64,000 nucleotides of DNA from Paraspadella gotoi (taxonomy: Eukaryota; Chaetognatha), in contig CM119268.1 of the NCBI GenBank assembly GCA_051294375.1, positions 3,251,856 through 3,315,855 on the forward strand, given 5' to 3'. The position numbers and the translations under genes are program-made. The notes beneath the pieces were generated by a model. The model ran no database searches. It was not told the DNA's origin and worked only from the letters and a program-made list of their open reading frames with translations. Positions 32,562-45,961 of this stretch are shown here, one piece after another. Numbering within the stretch: position 1 is the stretch's first letter; each line of letters begins with the position of its first letter.

Positions 32562-33835
32562 CTCTCCTCTCACTTTCTCTCTCCTCTCTCTCCTTCTCCT
32601 CTCTCTCCCCTTCCACAAGTTATGAGATCTCTAATACCATGCTTAACATTCTATAACATCTATAAATATCCGTACTTTGCGGCTGTCCTCGATATTCTAG
32701 TTCGGTTCCGCCCAAAATTCGCTAAGTACCGACTTTCCGAGCCTTTGTCCTATCTATTCCCCGCTCTTTATCCGCCCCTTCTCCCGTCTTTGTCCTTAGA
32801 GTTTTCATTGTCCTTTACCATTCGTCCTCATAGTAGGCGTCACATTCCTGCAGTCCTTCTGCCGTCGCTCATTGTCCTTTCGTTTTGGACCCTATCTAGG
32901 ACTTTGTCCCCCCTCCCTTTCGCCTTTCTCATCGGCCCGCGAGTCAGTTCTTTCCGCGACCTCTGATGAACCTTCGGCATTTCGTTTGACCTAACGACCT
33001 CAGATGATCCTCGCGGTCACGCTATCTCAAAATCAACTGACCGACCGATGGAATCTCCCATTACTGCGGCTGCGACCTTGTCTGTGATGCATGCTGAATC
33101 TAACTGATGAGGCTACTTGAATTCTGCTTTCCTGACGCTCGGAAGCTGCTATTCTTATTCTGATGCTCCGATTGATGTAATTTTTCCATTAAATTATCGT
33201 CGTTCTTTTCGTGCCATTTAAATAGCAAGGCTGATTACCGACGACTTGACCCGACTGTCGCTTCAAAGCCGCCACCTTTCCAGTTTCCTACCTGCGGACT
33301 TGCTCGTTTTGGTTAATCATCGGTTTTAGGAGAAAAAATTCACTTGGTGCCGAAAGAAGCTGACCTGTTTGTGGCAGAGGACTAGAAAGGAGTCGAATGC
33401 TGCAGAGAGAAATGCTGGGGGGATTGATGGATCATGGTTGAAGGAGAGAAATGCTTGGGAGATCGAAGAATTAGTATCAGTGGTTTTAAGTATATTGCAT
33501 ACAAATAAAAATATGTATGATTCGTATATGCTATTTTCCCCCAACACGAAATGAGGGCAATTCTTACGGAGGTGAAACTTTAATCACGATTTTTCGTAAT
33601 AGTAAATAAGTTAATCGAAGTATTATCCACCAATGCGAGCAAGTTCAATTAAGGTGAATCTCACATAATTAACTATCGACATAGTTAATATATATATATA
33701 AATACTTGTTTCCTATTTTTACCTATTTATTTATTTTATTTATGATTTTTTATTTAAAATACATATTTATTTATTCATTATTTGTTAAATCTAATTTGTC
33801 TAAAATATATCGAAATCTTATATATTTTTATCTGT
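32480..33835 (+). repeat. Segment B3, 1.35-kb unit shared with C and F, absent from A
   Basis: Begins GATTTACGACTCACACCTGC, has (CT)n at 32511-32559, then unique sequence to about 33835. The same unit is at 47515-48830 (direct) and 44541-45875 (inverted). In A this position holds about 300 unrelated bases. A plus frame 32622-32966 is open in B but broken in the other copies. No protein family is recognised. It may be a non-autonomous mobile element. Confidence 0.8.
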
Positions 33836-33839
33836 TGTG

Positions 33840-34076
33840 ATCTCTCCGAGAGAGAGAAAGAGAGAAATAGAGAGAGAGTAGAATTGTGAGTAGTTTGTAC
33901 CCTCAAGGTGAAAATCTTAATCTGCATTTTTTGAAGGGCGTGGTGGGAATCTTTAAACAACGGCAACTAGGATTAAATTTGGTAAGGATTTCGTAAAGTA
34001 AACGTAGCTTATTTAATGTAAATTAGGGTTGAATAGTTAAATCATAAGTACACAAAAGAGTGAGCAAAAGAAGAGA
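33840..34076 (+). repeat. Segment B1, partner of A1
   Basis: Aligns inverted to 25858-26105 and ends at the 25-N gap 34077-34101. Confidence 0.85.
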
Positions 34077-34101
34077 NNNNNNNNNNNNNNNNNNNNNNNN
34101 N

Positions 34102-37100
34102 CGCCAATGCGGCGTCGAGCGCGGCAACGCTGATTAACACGAGAGCGGTGTGTTGGAAAGTGTCACTTTACTTCGCGGGCTGGAAAAGACGGAAGAGAAA
34201 TTTCGAATTCCGGGCGACAGGGATGAAACAGTTATATGACATATATAATATGATTCACATAGCTAATATGTATTATAAATTTGGAGTGTAATTGCTGAAC
34301 CAACCGAACTTGACACCGCACACTTGACATAGGCTGGCCACTTATGCTAACACATCCACTGAGATAAGATTCAATATATATGTAACTAATAACTCACAGA
34401 CATAGAACCGTATAGCGCAGGTACCACACACGCGAAACATCCTCGCGGCTCACGATTCACGAAATCCTGTTTTGTAGAGTCCAGACGAAGTATTTGCGCA
34501 CTCTTCGGATGCTACATTTCCGCTGACTAGTTCGCATCTCTGGACAGGTTTCGATCAATGGCGGCGCCTGGCGCAATTCCATCAGCGCCTCCCGCGGCGG
34601 CCAATAGACCTGAAACGCAAGATCCGCGAGGCTGACGCAAAAAGTCTCTTTTTTGGTTCGGGACAGCAAAAACTAATGGAGTCCCCTGCCATCGAGCAGA
34701 CTCCAAGAGTGGGATCAGGATGTATCCTCTACTGCCTTTGCGTAGGGGGCGACGGAGATTTAAGTACTCCTAAGTTCAACCTTACGTTGAGCGAGGGCTG
34801 ATGCAAGTAGGACTATCGGTGTTGGTATGCGGATTCGTAATATGTACCACTTAAAGGATCTAGCGACGTACTGCACTATTGTTTCGCGTAAGAACGTTTT
34901 TATTTAAAGCGTTAGAGACTATGTTTTTCAAGAACTCAATTATGAATCAGCCAAAAGCGATTGTCAAAAGCGGAGACACACAATATTAGTTAATTTAAAT
35001 TTCTTAACTAAGTCGATGAATCTCCATCGAAAATAATAACCTTAAACGTAACGTGTAAACTCTTATCAAAATTTATCAGAGATTTTGCCAGTCTTACTTC
35101 TTATAACTTAGTAGCAAATAACTGCATTGATGAAAAATGAAAAGCTAAAGCATGCAGCAAGTATTTTTATTGTTCGCATGTTAAATAATGTTAAAAATAC
35201 CTACCAAAGACAACTCTCCATCGAGCAAAAATTTGACTGAAGGGAACAATCTAATAATAGTTTATAAGTACTGCCGTGTATTCTCAATAGCTTCTTGCAT
35301 TCTGTCACCGGAAAACCCCGGAGGTAGAGTGTGCGCGGACGCGGGCAAGGATGTTGTCCCCCAGTGGCTTTCCCCGGATCTTCGATCCCGGATTCCGTTT
35401 GGCCTCCCGATGATCTTTTGTTCAAAATGTTGAAGATTTCGAGATTCGAAAGGCAGACGAAATTGGAGTCATCCCTTCAATAGTCTGCTTGCGTCCGTCG
35501 TCGCTCGTCTGCTTCGTCTGCGTTCTCGACCTCATGCGTCTTCCTCCTTGTCCGTCGTCGCTCATATTCTTGCGCGTCCCTCCTCATCGATGGTTGCCGA
35601 GTCGGATCCCTCCCTCATCCGCTGCGTTCGCATTCACGTCTCTACATTTCACCTCTGCTCCAGCGCCGGTCCAGTATTCTAGCTCTCGCGTGCGCGCGAT
35701 GCTCAACGTCTAGCGACCTCAAGCCGATATTTCTCGTTGCGTCGAGGCGTTCGTTCCTGTTACTTCTACACGGGATTCGTGAATTCGGCGCCGAGAAGAG
35801 TGAGGGCTGAGTGTGAGGAAGATATGAGGGGTTTCATTCCACAGAATGGGGTTGAGCTTTGGTACTCTAACCGACGCAGAAAATGTGAGTCAACAAAAGA
35901 GAACATGCGAGAGAGATAGTTTTTTTATAAAAAATATCATTTATGAAGGAAATGAAGAGGAAAAAAAATTACTTCTAATGTATTTCGTGGATAATTTTCG
36001 GGTGTGTTTGAAGGGGCGGCATGCTCTGAAAAAACATAGTCTAGGCGCAAGGTAAACGTATAGGTTGATTTCTAAATTTGTTGACCACATACCTGCCGCG
36101 TCGCTTGAGTGTGTTCGTGGTTTTTATGGCGATATTTGCTTTTTCGAGGAGCTATTTAGAGAGGCCCATCACCAATCAGCTTTAGAACTGTTATTTAAAT
36201 CTTTCTATTAATGAGGAGTCTACCGGGGTTTTTGGAATGCCCTAAAGTGAATTTCAATTAAGGAGTAATTTCTTGGGAGTAAAAAAAAATATAGATTTGT
36301 ATTTTTTTAAAATACTCATTATTACTTTTTTGAATTTTTTAAAGCTTATTTTGGCTTTTTTTTTTTCGCTTTTAACCTCTAAACGTTCACAAATTAATTA
36401 CTATATAAATGATATTATTTTTTATTTAGACTTGATACTTTGCTTATCTCTTATGTTATTATAATTTTATACACATATCTATCTCATATTTTTTTCTATT
36501 TCTTTATCTTGATCCAAACTTTGAGATTAAAGTTAACCCTTACCCCTGAGGGCGTGTAAGGCATCCACAACTAGGGACACGTCCATTAAATTACACGGTC
36601 TCGGGCTTCCGCAACGTGAACCTCCGGTAATTCATTTTTATGAACTTTAACATTTTACAGGTTTAGAACGCCATGGCGGTGGGTTACGGGATTACTGCAC
36701 AAACATTGGCACGACATAACGATTTTTTTTTTCGGAGAGAATAATTCATCGGTTTTCGTCAGCAAAGTTTATCACTGTTTGACGCAGTGGCAATTACTTA
36801 TGCTACGGCTTAAAATATAATAATTTAAATTTTGGCCATTTAGCTGCGATGATCTCAAGCACTAGTCAACGAAATGAGACGAGAAGGTCAAACTTAAGGT
36901 GTTCAGGCTAAAAACAGCCGAGCGGCATCTACTGATACCGGGACAGAAATGGCAAAGACGAAGTGGACCAACAACGGTAATGTAAGTTTTATATCTAATC
37001 GGTACTTTTGTGATTTCGTATTATAATTAAGTAATATTTGTGATAAATCACAGATAAATATACAAACTAACTATCATAATTAATAACTAAGTAAATGAAA

Positions 37101-39470
37101 TTTGACTAATAACTGCACGCTGAAAGCAAATAATCAAATTGAATAAAAGCGAACAGTAATTACAAAAGTATGCTCCAAGAAACGGAAGATTGAGACGCCG
37201 AAAGACAGTTGGAAAGGCAGATATGAACTGGAAACCTATACGTTTATATTAGTATTGTGTCAAGGCTCAAGGATCCATACATGTAAAATAATGATTTTCA
37301 CGGGAGAAGTCAATAGAATTCCCGTGAGCCGGACACATAAGATTTGAGAGTCCCTGTGCGTCACTTCGCAATGGTTAAGAGAATACATATTTATTACTAG
37401 TCGCCTCGGCTCTAATTTAATGCCACCTAGCTCTCTCTCGATTTATACTGTTCATTTCATCCGTTATTAATTTATTATGAGCATTAATGCGGAAGCTAGC
37501 TTTTGAGGTTGTTTATTCTCGTTTCATATCAGATTTACATTTGTTATGTAGCTATTTTTTGATTTTTCACATACTGGGTATAGTCGAAGAAGGGAAGGGT
37601 GAGGAGGCACTGAAAAGAACGATAGTTATCCTCAGCTCTCGCCTGGGGAGCCCCGTCAACCAAGAAAACCCCGGCGAACCCCTTTTATACACCCGACCTT
37701 CTACACCCTCTTACGCACGTGAGGCGGACGAGAAGGTTAGCGACAAAAACGGACGATAACAGAAGACACGACGACAAAGGCAATTACAGTTCGCAGCGTC
37801 GTCTTACAACCTGTCACAAATGTCCAGAGGACGACGAGCACTGTGAGTAACGACTGTCTTCAGAGGTCGTTGGAGCAAGTGCGAGCCAATTCGATGCAAA
37901 TTCCTGGGTCATCTCACAGTGGTAGGAGACCTGAGAGATCAGGAAACGGAGAAAGTGATCGGTGAGGGATTTAAGGCAAGAGGGGCAGACAGCGCGTAAA
38001 GTATTACGCACGATAATATGGCACTGCTTCACACTAAACACTAAACTTATTTACTTAAAAAGATAGAACCTCTAGTGTGATAGATCGGTGAGAGGGAAGA
38101 GCATGGCTTTTAGTAAAATCTCTCCTCGTCGACACTATATGGAGGGATTTAGAGATTCGGAGTGAAAAATCAATTGTCGAGTGATATGTATACTCATCAG
38201 CGAACCAAGCAATCCGACACCCGAGAGTTTCGTAGACGTCATACTTCTCATCTCGTCAATCTATTGTATCATTCTTACATGTATACTTCGTTACTGAATT
38301 ATATCTTTGCGTCTCTGTGGGTTTCTCTATCTTCTCTCATACTTTCTCACTTCTATATATCTCTCACTTTCTGCTCTATTGGTGTCTCCGGCTCGTCTAT
38401 GTTATTAAATCGAAGAATACATACTATTAGATATAACGTTTGCAACTTGGTGCGATTCAAACAGCGAAGAACAATATTGATCTCGAAACGAGAAACGCGT
38501 ATATGGAAAACTCCAAAGTCTAAGTCCCGAGTAAACAGACTAATCCCGATTTTATGCAGTACAGGAGAGTGAAGCGAAGGGAGAAAGTCCTCTAGGAAGA
38601 GGTAATGTTGTTAAAGACGGTAAAGGGATAAGAGAGAAGTTTGACGCAATTTTTTTGATGTGAGGCCTTTTTATAATTAAGGTAGTGATGATCCAAATAT
38701 TATCATCCTTCACTTTATCTCTTTCGGATGAAGGAATTTACGCGTTTCTCTCATCTCCTCTCTCTTTCTAGCGTAAAATGACAGTGTAGAACGCCCCCCT
38801 GAGGCGATATGCAGACCCGATCACCCGAGATCCAGAGATACACCGCGTGCTTTCCCTTTGGGAGGGTGAAGGGCGGAGCTGCAGCACGGCCGACAGTCAG
38901 GCTGGCGTCGGCGGAGGAGCGATCGTCACACGAGATCACAGGGGCCGGACGAGCACGAGCGAGCAGTGACGCCTGCCGCCCGTGTACGCGTCGAGCAGCA
39001 TGACGAAGGAGCTCGGTTGGACTAGACTTCTCTACCATACAGAGAAGAGGTGTGAGGGAATAAATAGTGGGCGCGAATGGTTTGGAAAGAAACCATGAAT
39101 TCGGGACATGATAATTTGGGTGTCTTAATTTGGGTAAAAAATGAGATTTTGGTGAATTAAGTCTTGGGTTTTGAAAGTGAAACCCGTGTTTCTCATATTC
39201 ATTTAATTTATGAGTAACACCGTGGAGGGTTAATTGGAATCTAAAATTTGCAGTGAATTGGGTGTTTATTATTTCCTGTCATCCGTTATCGTTACTTATC
39301 GAGTCATTTTTTTGGCAGATGTATTCGCCATGGAGTATCGCGAAATAAGGCCATCCCAGTGGGGCAAGATTAATACGGAGAGCTAAAGTACTTTGAGCGA
39401 ACAAGGAAAGAGTGAAGGGTCGTCTCTCGAGTCCTATGGGTGTATTATACTTTGGGGGAGAGGAAAATAT
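34102..39470. other. Largely unique region, no recognised gene
   Basis: Balanced-composition patches (34100-34900, 35290-35900, 37590-37760, 38750-39020) lie in AT-rich sequence. A minus-strand segment near 34457-34620 has GCGTTTCAG at its upstream edge followed by an open stretch reading VYWPPREALMELRQAPPLIE. This could be an exon, but I do not recognise it and find no partner exons. The patch 38800-39000 is GC-rich, with frames open on both strands. Confidence 0.35.
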
Positions 39471-39477
39471 TTTATAG

Positions 39478-40480
39478 AAATTGGTTCAACTCCAATAAAC
39501 AATTATTTCAGTAATTTTCTTCAGAGGAGTCAAAATGGAATAAATTTTTAATTCAGTATTGGGATAATTTTCGTGAAAAGAACTGTCATCAAGAACATTT
39601 TAAGTTCAAGATGAGTTTTTGGATTTAGTAGATTGTTTATGACAAGAAAGTCAAAGTAATTAGAAGAAGAAACGATAAAGGTTCCGTTCGGATCATTATC
39701 TTTATGTGCCGCGAGGGAATTCTCGTTTTCCATCTTCTCTCCTTGCAATTCTTCCCAGGCTCCTCCATCTCATGTCTCACCTTCCCCTGTCTTTCAAATT
39801 TCTAAAATCTCTCTCTCCTCTCTCTCGCTCTCTTCCTCTCCAATCTTGGCCGTCCCGCCATCGCTCATTCTGAAAAAATTTAACAAGAAAAAGAAGAAGA
39901 GAAAAAATGGAGGATGTGAATGATGGGGAAGACTCCTCCCAATTTAGTCGAGAGATATCTTTTAAATCTTTATCTCTCCTCTCCTCTCTCTTCTTCCTTC
40001 TCTCGTCTGGTCTTCTCCTCTCCTCCTCTCTCTCTCTCTCCTCTCTTCCTACTCTTCGTCCTTCTACGGGTCGCTCACAAGTTTGAAAATTGTTTGCTCC
40101 CTCGTGCCCGGTCATTTTCCAAAGCGCATGATTTCAACAAATGACTGTCAGCAGGCGTCGTGACGTAGAGAAAGAGAGAGAAGATGGAGAGGAAAGAGAG
40201 AAGAGAGAGAACTTTTATCTGTCCGGCTATTAACCGCCTTCCCGCAGCAGGCGACTCAGCGGAACAGAGAGGCGATGAGAAAGAAGAGAGAGAGAGCGAG
40301 AGAGAAGAGAAGAGAGAGGAGAGAGAGAGAGAGAGAAGAGATATTCTCAGGCTGTAACGAATTGTAAATCGTTGTAAACAAGAGTGAAGGAGGGAAAAGA
40401 TAACATGAACGAGTAGACGGGAGGAGGAGCCAAAAGGACACTCACTCACTCTCTCTCTCTCTCTCTCATCCTCTCAACTC

Positions 40481-40523
<43 letters not shown>

Positions 40524-41885
40524 CTCTCTCTCTTCTCATCCCTCTCCCGTCTCACTCTCTCCTCCTCTCTCATCTCTCTTCTCCCTCCTTCCTCTTCCTC
40601 TAGCCCACCTCCTCCCATCTCCCGTTCGCTTCTGTTGGTATCCCCCTCTTTCCCTCTCCCTCTCTCTCTCTCTTCTCCTGTCTCTCTCTTCTCTCCTTCT
40701 AACAGTAGGTGTTATAATCCAATTCATAGAATATTAACCATTAGCCTTCTTTTCACCGGAATGGTGTACGCGATGTTGAAGCGTCTCATTCACATCTAGA
40801 TCAAATTCATTTTCCCTGATTATTTATTTTTTTCGTTTTTAATATTAATAATTTATATTAAAGTCAAGTCACAAGCTCTCCTCTTTTCCCGCCACCCGTT
40901 GCGTGCGTGGTAGACCCTGTCGCATTCGACTCAGCGTCTGCCTGTAACGACGACACTTATTCTCCTCATGCACCTCGACCACAAATCACTTTTTTCCGCC
41001 TCACGAATTCACTTTTGCTTCTTCCACGAAATTGACTGGGGCCGGGGAATGGACGGTTGATTTGAGTTTTGCTTTAGCTATTGTATTACTTACAAATAGA
41101 TAATGTAGTATTTCAAAAGCGCCTTGGAAAGAAATGCTTCATAATACTTTTTCCAAAAAAATCTGAAGTCAACTGACGAGCAACTGCAGTCGCCCTGGAC
41201 GAGTACTTTCTCATCGTTTCCTTCATACATATACTAGAAGTTTCATACTTTCTCTCTCCTCCTTTCATTCTCTCTCTCTCTCCTCTCTCCTCCTCTCTCT
41301 CTCTCTCACCTCTCTCTCTCATCTTCTTCTCTCTCTCTCTCTCTCTCTCCCGTTCAGCCATCGTGGTGAATGTTGAATTACGACGTCGAAGAAGACGATG
41401 ATGAAAGCGAGGACGACGACGACCGACGACGACGCTAATCACCTGTTCGGAATATCCATTTCCGGTCACGTGACCAAAATGCGCGTCCTGAATAGATCTC
41501 CCGAGAAAGTGATTTGTCGTCCCGGCTGGGGTTGTTGTCGTCGTCGTGTAGTCGTTCGTCGTCGGTCGTCGTTGGCATTCTTGTTGAAGCAAAACGCATC
41601 ATGGGAACTCGCGCTTCGGACATGTGATGCAATCTTCCAGACTTTCTTCAATTTTTTTGTGCAATCGTAGAAACTGGAATTATGAATATATATCGATATC
41701 TATTAGATATCTATTAAAAACGGAAAAGAAAGTAATCTAACCTGGTCGTGTGGATGCACCCTCTATTTCCAGAAGACAAACTAGCCCATCCAAACAGTAA
41801 ATAATATTAATATTTGAATATTTAGACAAATATATTTTAAGCAAATAAATGAAATCATAAATAATAGTTATTTTAAATAAAAACA
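39478..41885 (-). repeat. Segment D, inverted partner of E, 2.4 kb
   Basis: The reverse complement aligns to 48836-51245 from end to end, with near-equal length (about 2408 and 2410). Shared landmarks include GTCACGTGAC (41465), a GAC/GTC-rich patch (41390-41570), (CT)n at 41260-41350 and ATGAATGAGACG-type sequence near 40780. D is continuous where E has its 353-N gap; the corresponding part of D is about 40355-40735. Confidence 0.92.
41465..41474. promoter_or_regulatory. GTCACGTGAC palindrome in segment D
   Basis: Extended to the 12-bp palindrome GGTCACGTGACC at 41464-41475. Conserved in E at 49231-49240, where the outer base pair is changed. Confidence 0.4.
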
Positions 41886-41916
41886 AGTTTGAGCAAACAA
41901 TGCGGATCTGCCTACG

Positions 41917-41985
41917 ATAATTAATTAATTAATTAATTAAATAAATTAATTAATTTATTAATTAATTAATTAATTAATTAATATA
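41917..41985. repeat. (ATTA)n microsatellite
   Basis: TTAA/ATTA tetranucleotide repeats with one central interruption near the left edge of the candidate insertion. Confidence 0.93.
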
Positions 41986-42269
41986 TATTTATATTCAGCT
42001 TGTCAAAATCAGTCGATGGTCCTTAAAATGAGTTTAGGACAGTTTTAATGTTTTGTTTACATTTTATTCAAACAAACAAATATCCTCTATTATCTATTTT
42101 CGGTTTAGCTTTCGGTCTCCGCTTTTTTGCAACATGTCTGAAAGTGTTATATATAGGGAGTTGAATTTTCAATAATGGCTTCTAATCATCAAGATCTTGA
42201 AAAATTCTTCATGTTTCATATCAATATTGGTATTTGTTTAATGTTTTATTTACAAAACAAAAACGTTTT

Positions 42270-42830
42270 AATTTATATGTTCGCTCTCTCTCTCTATCTT
42301 TTTCTCCGCACGCTCTTCTAATCTCAGAAAACGAGTTCCGCTTCTGCAGCGTCTGTTCCACTTCTTTCCTCTCTCTCTCTCTCTCTCTTTTAATTATTAT
42401 ATATATCGCTCTTTTTTCTCTTTCTCTTTTCTCTGCCAGCGGCTGTCTCTCTCTCTCGTCTTTTTTTCTCTCTCTCTCTCTGTCTCTCTGTCTCTCTGTG
42501 TGTGTCTGCCCTATCTGTCCGATCTCTTGGTTGATCGGTTGTTTGTTTGAAAAAAATTCTGATTATTTTTTTTCCTTCTAAAACCTTTTATTACTTGCCA
42601 TTTATTCCGGTCGCTTTTTTCAATACAAAATCCCATATTTTCCGATTCCGAGAATTTTCGTGGATTTTATTCTCTTTCATTTCTCGTCCTCTCTTCTCTC
42701 TCGCATCTCTTCTCCTTCTTCTTCTTCTCGTCCCTCTCCCTCCTCTTCTCCCTCTCTTTCTCTCTCTCTCTCATTTCTTTCTCTTCTGTCATCTCTCTCT
42801 CTCTCTCTCTCTCTTCACTCATACACGCAT
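42270..42830. repeat. CT-rich tracts
   Basis: Interrupted (CT)n and (TGTCTC)n sequence. Open frames are SLSL-type. Similar CT-rich DNA lies at 43170-43265. I see no gene from 42000 to 43450. Confidence 0.8.
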
Positions 42831-43469
42831 TTGTTTGTTTTATTGACTATCATCGCAGTCAAGTGAATGACAAATCACGCATCAATGAAGACAATCAATC
42901 GCATCACTGAATGACTATGCATCACATTGCAGTGAATGACTATCATCGCATCAATAATTGATTATCATCGAATCAATAATCAATTCCTATACACAATAAT
43001 TATATTACATCACAATGTATTACCTCAATCAATTACTAGTAATGTCAACATTCGTTATCGCATGATTCATTCGTTTTTCCCGGTTTTTTTTCATCTAATT
43101 GTTCTCTAATAATAGTGGCTCTGGCTCGATCCTTGTAGTCTTTTAAAGATTTTTTTATTTTATGTCTCCTTCTCTCTCTCTCTCTCTCTTCGACTCTCTC
43201 CCTCTTCTCTCTCACTCTCTCTGCTCTCTCTCTCATTCCTCTCTTCTCTCTCTCTTCTCTCTCTTTTTATGCAATAGCGACGATCCATATGCTTTTTAAA
43301 GATTTTTTTAACTTGCATCATTTTTTTCAACACTTCATAATTTTTTTCAACCTTGCATCCCGTCAAAAACTTTATATGCTAGCTTCTTCACTCACTTTCC
43401 TACCTGCTTCAACAATTTGCAATTCAATCTATCAATGTTACAAATAATAAAAAGATTCAAGTAAATGTG

Positions 43470-44275
43470 AACTCATATTTTTTTCATTTAAACTCATTCC
43501 ACTGGACGTTTCCACTGAAACTTTATATCAGCTAGTCATACGTTTTCCTACCACATCACAAAATTTCAAACTCCAAGTCATCGCATCCAATTATGATTAA
43601 TTGGAGTTATTTTTAATTGTTAAAATAAGTAAAAAGATTTTAAGTAAATTCGACGTATGTTTTTCCATTTAACTAATTTCCACTTTCACACGAGTTCCAT
43701 CGAAATTTTTTATATCCAGCTATTATTCACACACTTTCCTACCCACCACAAAATTTAATTCCAATCCAAACCAGCAATCACGACGTTATTGGAGCTTTTT
43801 TGCTAAGATGGACGGATGGACGGATTGATTGACTAATAAATTAAATTATTGATTAATTTATTTACTAATTGATTAATTAACTTGATTAATTATTTTGATT
43901 TATTATACATCCTGCAGATACATTTATATATAAAAAGGAAAGAAGCATAATCAATTAGTAAAAAAGGTTTTTTGTTTTTTTTTCCATTTAAATCATTTCC
44001 CCACTCTAAACTATTCCATCGAAACTTGATTCCTGTTCAATCACACACTTCCCTTACCCACATACAAAATTCCAGGTCAATCAGCCCATCCACTCATGAG
44101 CAATTGGTGTTTCAATAGTGAATATATTTTTTTTGTTTTTCATTTAAAAACATCATTTTCCACTCGGACGATTCCATACGAAACTTAATATCTCAGCTCA
44201 ATCACACACTTACCCTACTCCACACACAAAATTTCATTATCCATCCATCCAATTCACGGTAATTGGTGTTTTGCT
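43470..44275 (+). repeat. Diverged tandem repeat, about 160-185-bp units, four recognisable copies
   Basis: Each copy runs CATTTAA, CCACT, GAAACTT, TCACACACTT, CCTACC, CACAAAATTTC and AATTGG in the same order. Starts are near 43477, 43660, 43980 and 44140, so one copy may be degraded between the second and third. The last copy leads into TTTTGCTAAGGTGG and the ACGG array, as the second does into ATGGACGG. Confidence 0.75.
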
Positions 44276-44279
44276 AAGG

Positions 44280-44400
44280 TGGCACGACGGAGGAGCGGAT
44301 CGGACGGACGGACCCGGACGGAGCGGACGGACGGACGACGGACGGACGGACACGGACGGACGGACGGACGGACGGACAGACAGAACGGACGGACGGACAT
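44280..44400 (+). repeat. (ACGG)n microsatellite, interrupted
   Basis: GGACGGACGGAC units with several interruptions. A shorter version is at 43808-43828. Confidence 0.93.
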
Positions 44401-44540
44401 CATTTTTTTTTTGCATAATTTATCATAATTTCGATGTTCTGAACATGATATAAGTGGTGCCCAGACAATATTGAGGGGGCGGAACCGACGGACCGAAAAG
44501 TGATTTATAGAGGTCGGGATCTGTGATAAGCAGATCCGAC

Positions 44541-45788
44541 TAAAATCAAATAAATAAAATAATAAAATAAGTAAAAATAAGTACAAGTAATTTTCATATA
44601 TATTTAACTATGTCGATTTAGTTTATTATGTGAGATTCACTTAAATTGAACTTGCTCCATTGTGATATCATTCGATTACTTACTTTACTTTACGAAAATC
44701 GTTGTATAAATTTTTCACGAGCCGTAAGGAATTGCCTCATTCGTTGTTGGGGGCAAATAATGCAAACGAATCATCAATATTTATATCTGTAACTCATTAC
44801 TTATAAACCAATGGATCTATCCAATTCTTCGACTTCCCAAGCATTTCTTTCCATCAACCAATGATCCATCAATCCCGCCAGAATCTCTCCAGCATCTCGA
44901 ACTCCTTTCAGTCCCTCTGCCCACGAACCGGCCTCAGACCTTCCTCTCTTCGGCCGGCCAAAAGTGAATTTTTTTTCTCCTAAAAACCTTTGATGATTGT
45001 AAAAACAAAAAGCGCCGGCAAGTCCGCAAGGTAGGAAACTTGAAAGGTGGCGAGCTTTTGAAGGCGACAGTCGGGTCAAGTCGGTCGTAAATCAGCTTTC
45101 TATAAATTAAAAATGACGAAAAAAAGAAAACGACGAAAATAATTTAAGCGAAAATTAGCAACAATCAGGCAGCATCAAAGCAGTAAAATCAAGCAGCTTC
45201 CGCAGCTCAGGAAAGCAGATTCAGTAGCCTCTCAGTAAGATTTCAGCTGTATCAGCGCAGCAAAGGTTCAGCAGCCGCAAGTAATGGACGTCCTCCGTGG
45301 GTCGGTCAGTCGGATTTTGAGGATCGCGTCGACTCGCGAGGTCATATGAGGTCGTTAGTGTCATAACGACAAATCGCCGAAGGTCAATCAGACTCGGGGT
45401 CGGTCCGGATGAGAAGGCCGGAAGGGGAGGGGGGGACAAAATCCAGTTGGGTCCAAATGACAACGAAAGGTACAAAGAGCGACGGGCAGAGGACTGAATG
45501 TGACACATACTATGAGGGAGCGAATGGTAAAGGACAATGAGAAATCTGGCAAAGACGGGAGAAGGGCGGATAAAGAGTGGAGAATAGATAGGACAAAGAT
45601 CGGACAAAAGTTCTGTACTTAGCGAATCGAAATTTGGGCGGAACGAGCTCAGCTATCGAGGACACCGCAAAGCGATATTTAATAGATGTTATGTAAATGT
45701 TAGCAGGTATTTAGAGATCTCAAACTGTGTGCAGAGAGGAAGAAAGTGAGAAAGCAAAAGAAGAGAGAGAGAGAAAGAGTGAGAGAGA

Positions 45789-45837
<49 letters not shown>

Positions 45838-45875
45838 TGCGCGTTAGGAAAGCCAGGTAAACTCTTTATGGCGCT
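44541..45875 (-). repeat. Segment F, inverted partner of B3 and of 47515-48830
   Basis: The reverse complement follows C from ACCTGGCTTTCC-GCGCATCTC through the (CT)n and the TTTAGGAGAAAAAAAATTCAC landmark to TTATTTATTTGATTTTAG. It is about as long as the C copy, with many small indels. Together with D it makes the left arm of a large palindrome. Confidence 0.9.
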
Positions 45876-45961
45876 TGGTTGATACTGCCTTCACGGAACT
45901 TGAAACTCTCACCAGCCTCCGAGTCACGACGCCAGAGCAACGATTTGTTAAGTCGAACGAA

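Larger units (their letters stand above)
41903..44538 (+). mobile_element. Candidate 2.6-kb insertion with short terminal inverted repeats
   Basis: This block separates D from F, whereas the matching segments C and E abut, so it is an insertion in one arm. CGGATCTGC at 41903-41911 and GCAGATCCG at 44530-44538 are inverted copies at the two edges. The right end also folds as GGATCTG-TGATAAG-CAGATCC and is followed by GACTAAA. A related right end is at 1650-1685. Inside are (ATTA)n, CT-rich tracts, a diverged tandem repeat and (ACGG)n; no transposase is seen. The hairpin followed by CTAA recalls Helitron 3' ends, but the flanking bases do not fit the A/T target rule. Class is undetermined. Confidence 0.45.

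Noticed and set aside
41886-44548. Confident Helitron call
   Set aside because: The hairpin is followed by CTAA, but the 5' end lacks TC and the flanks do not show insertion between A and T. No Rep/helicase is present.
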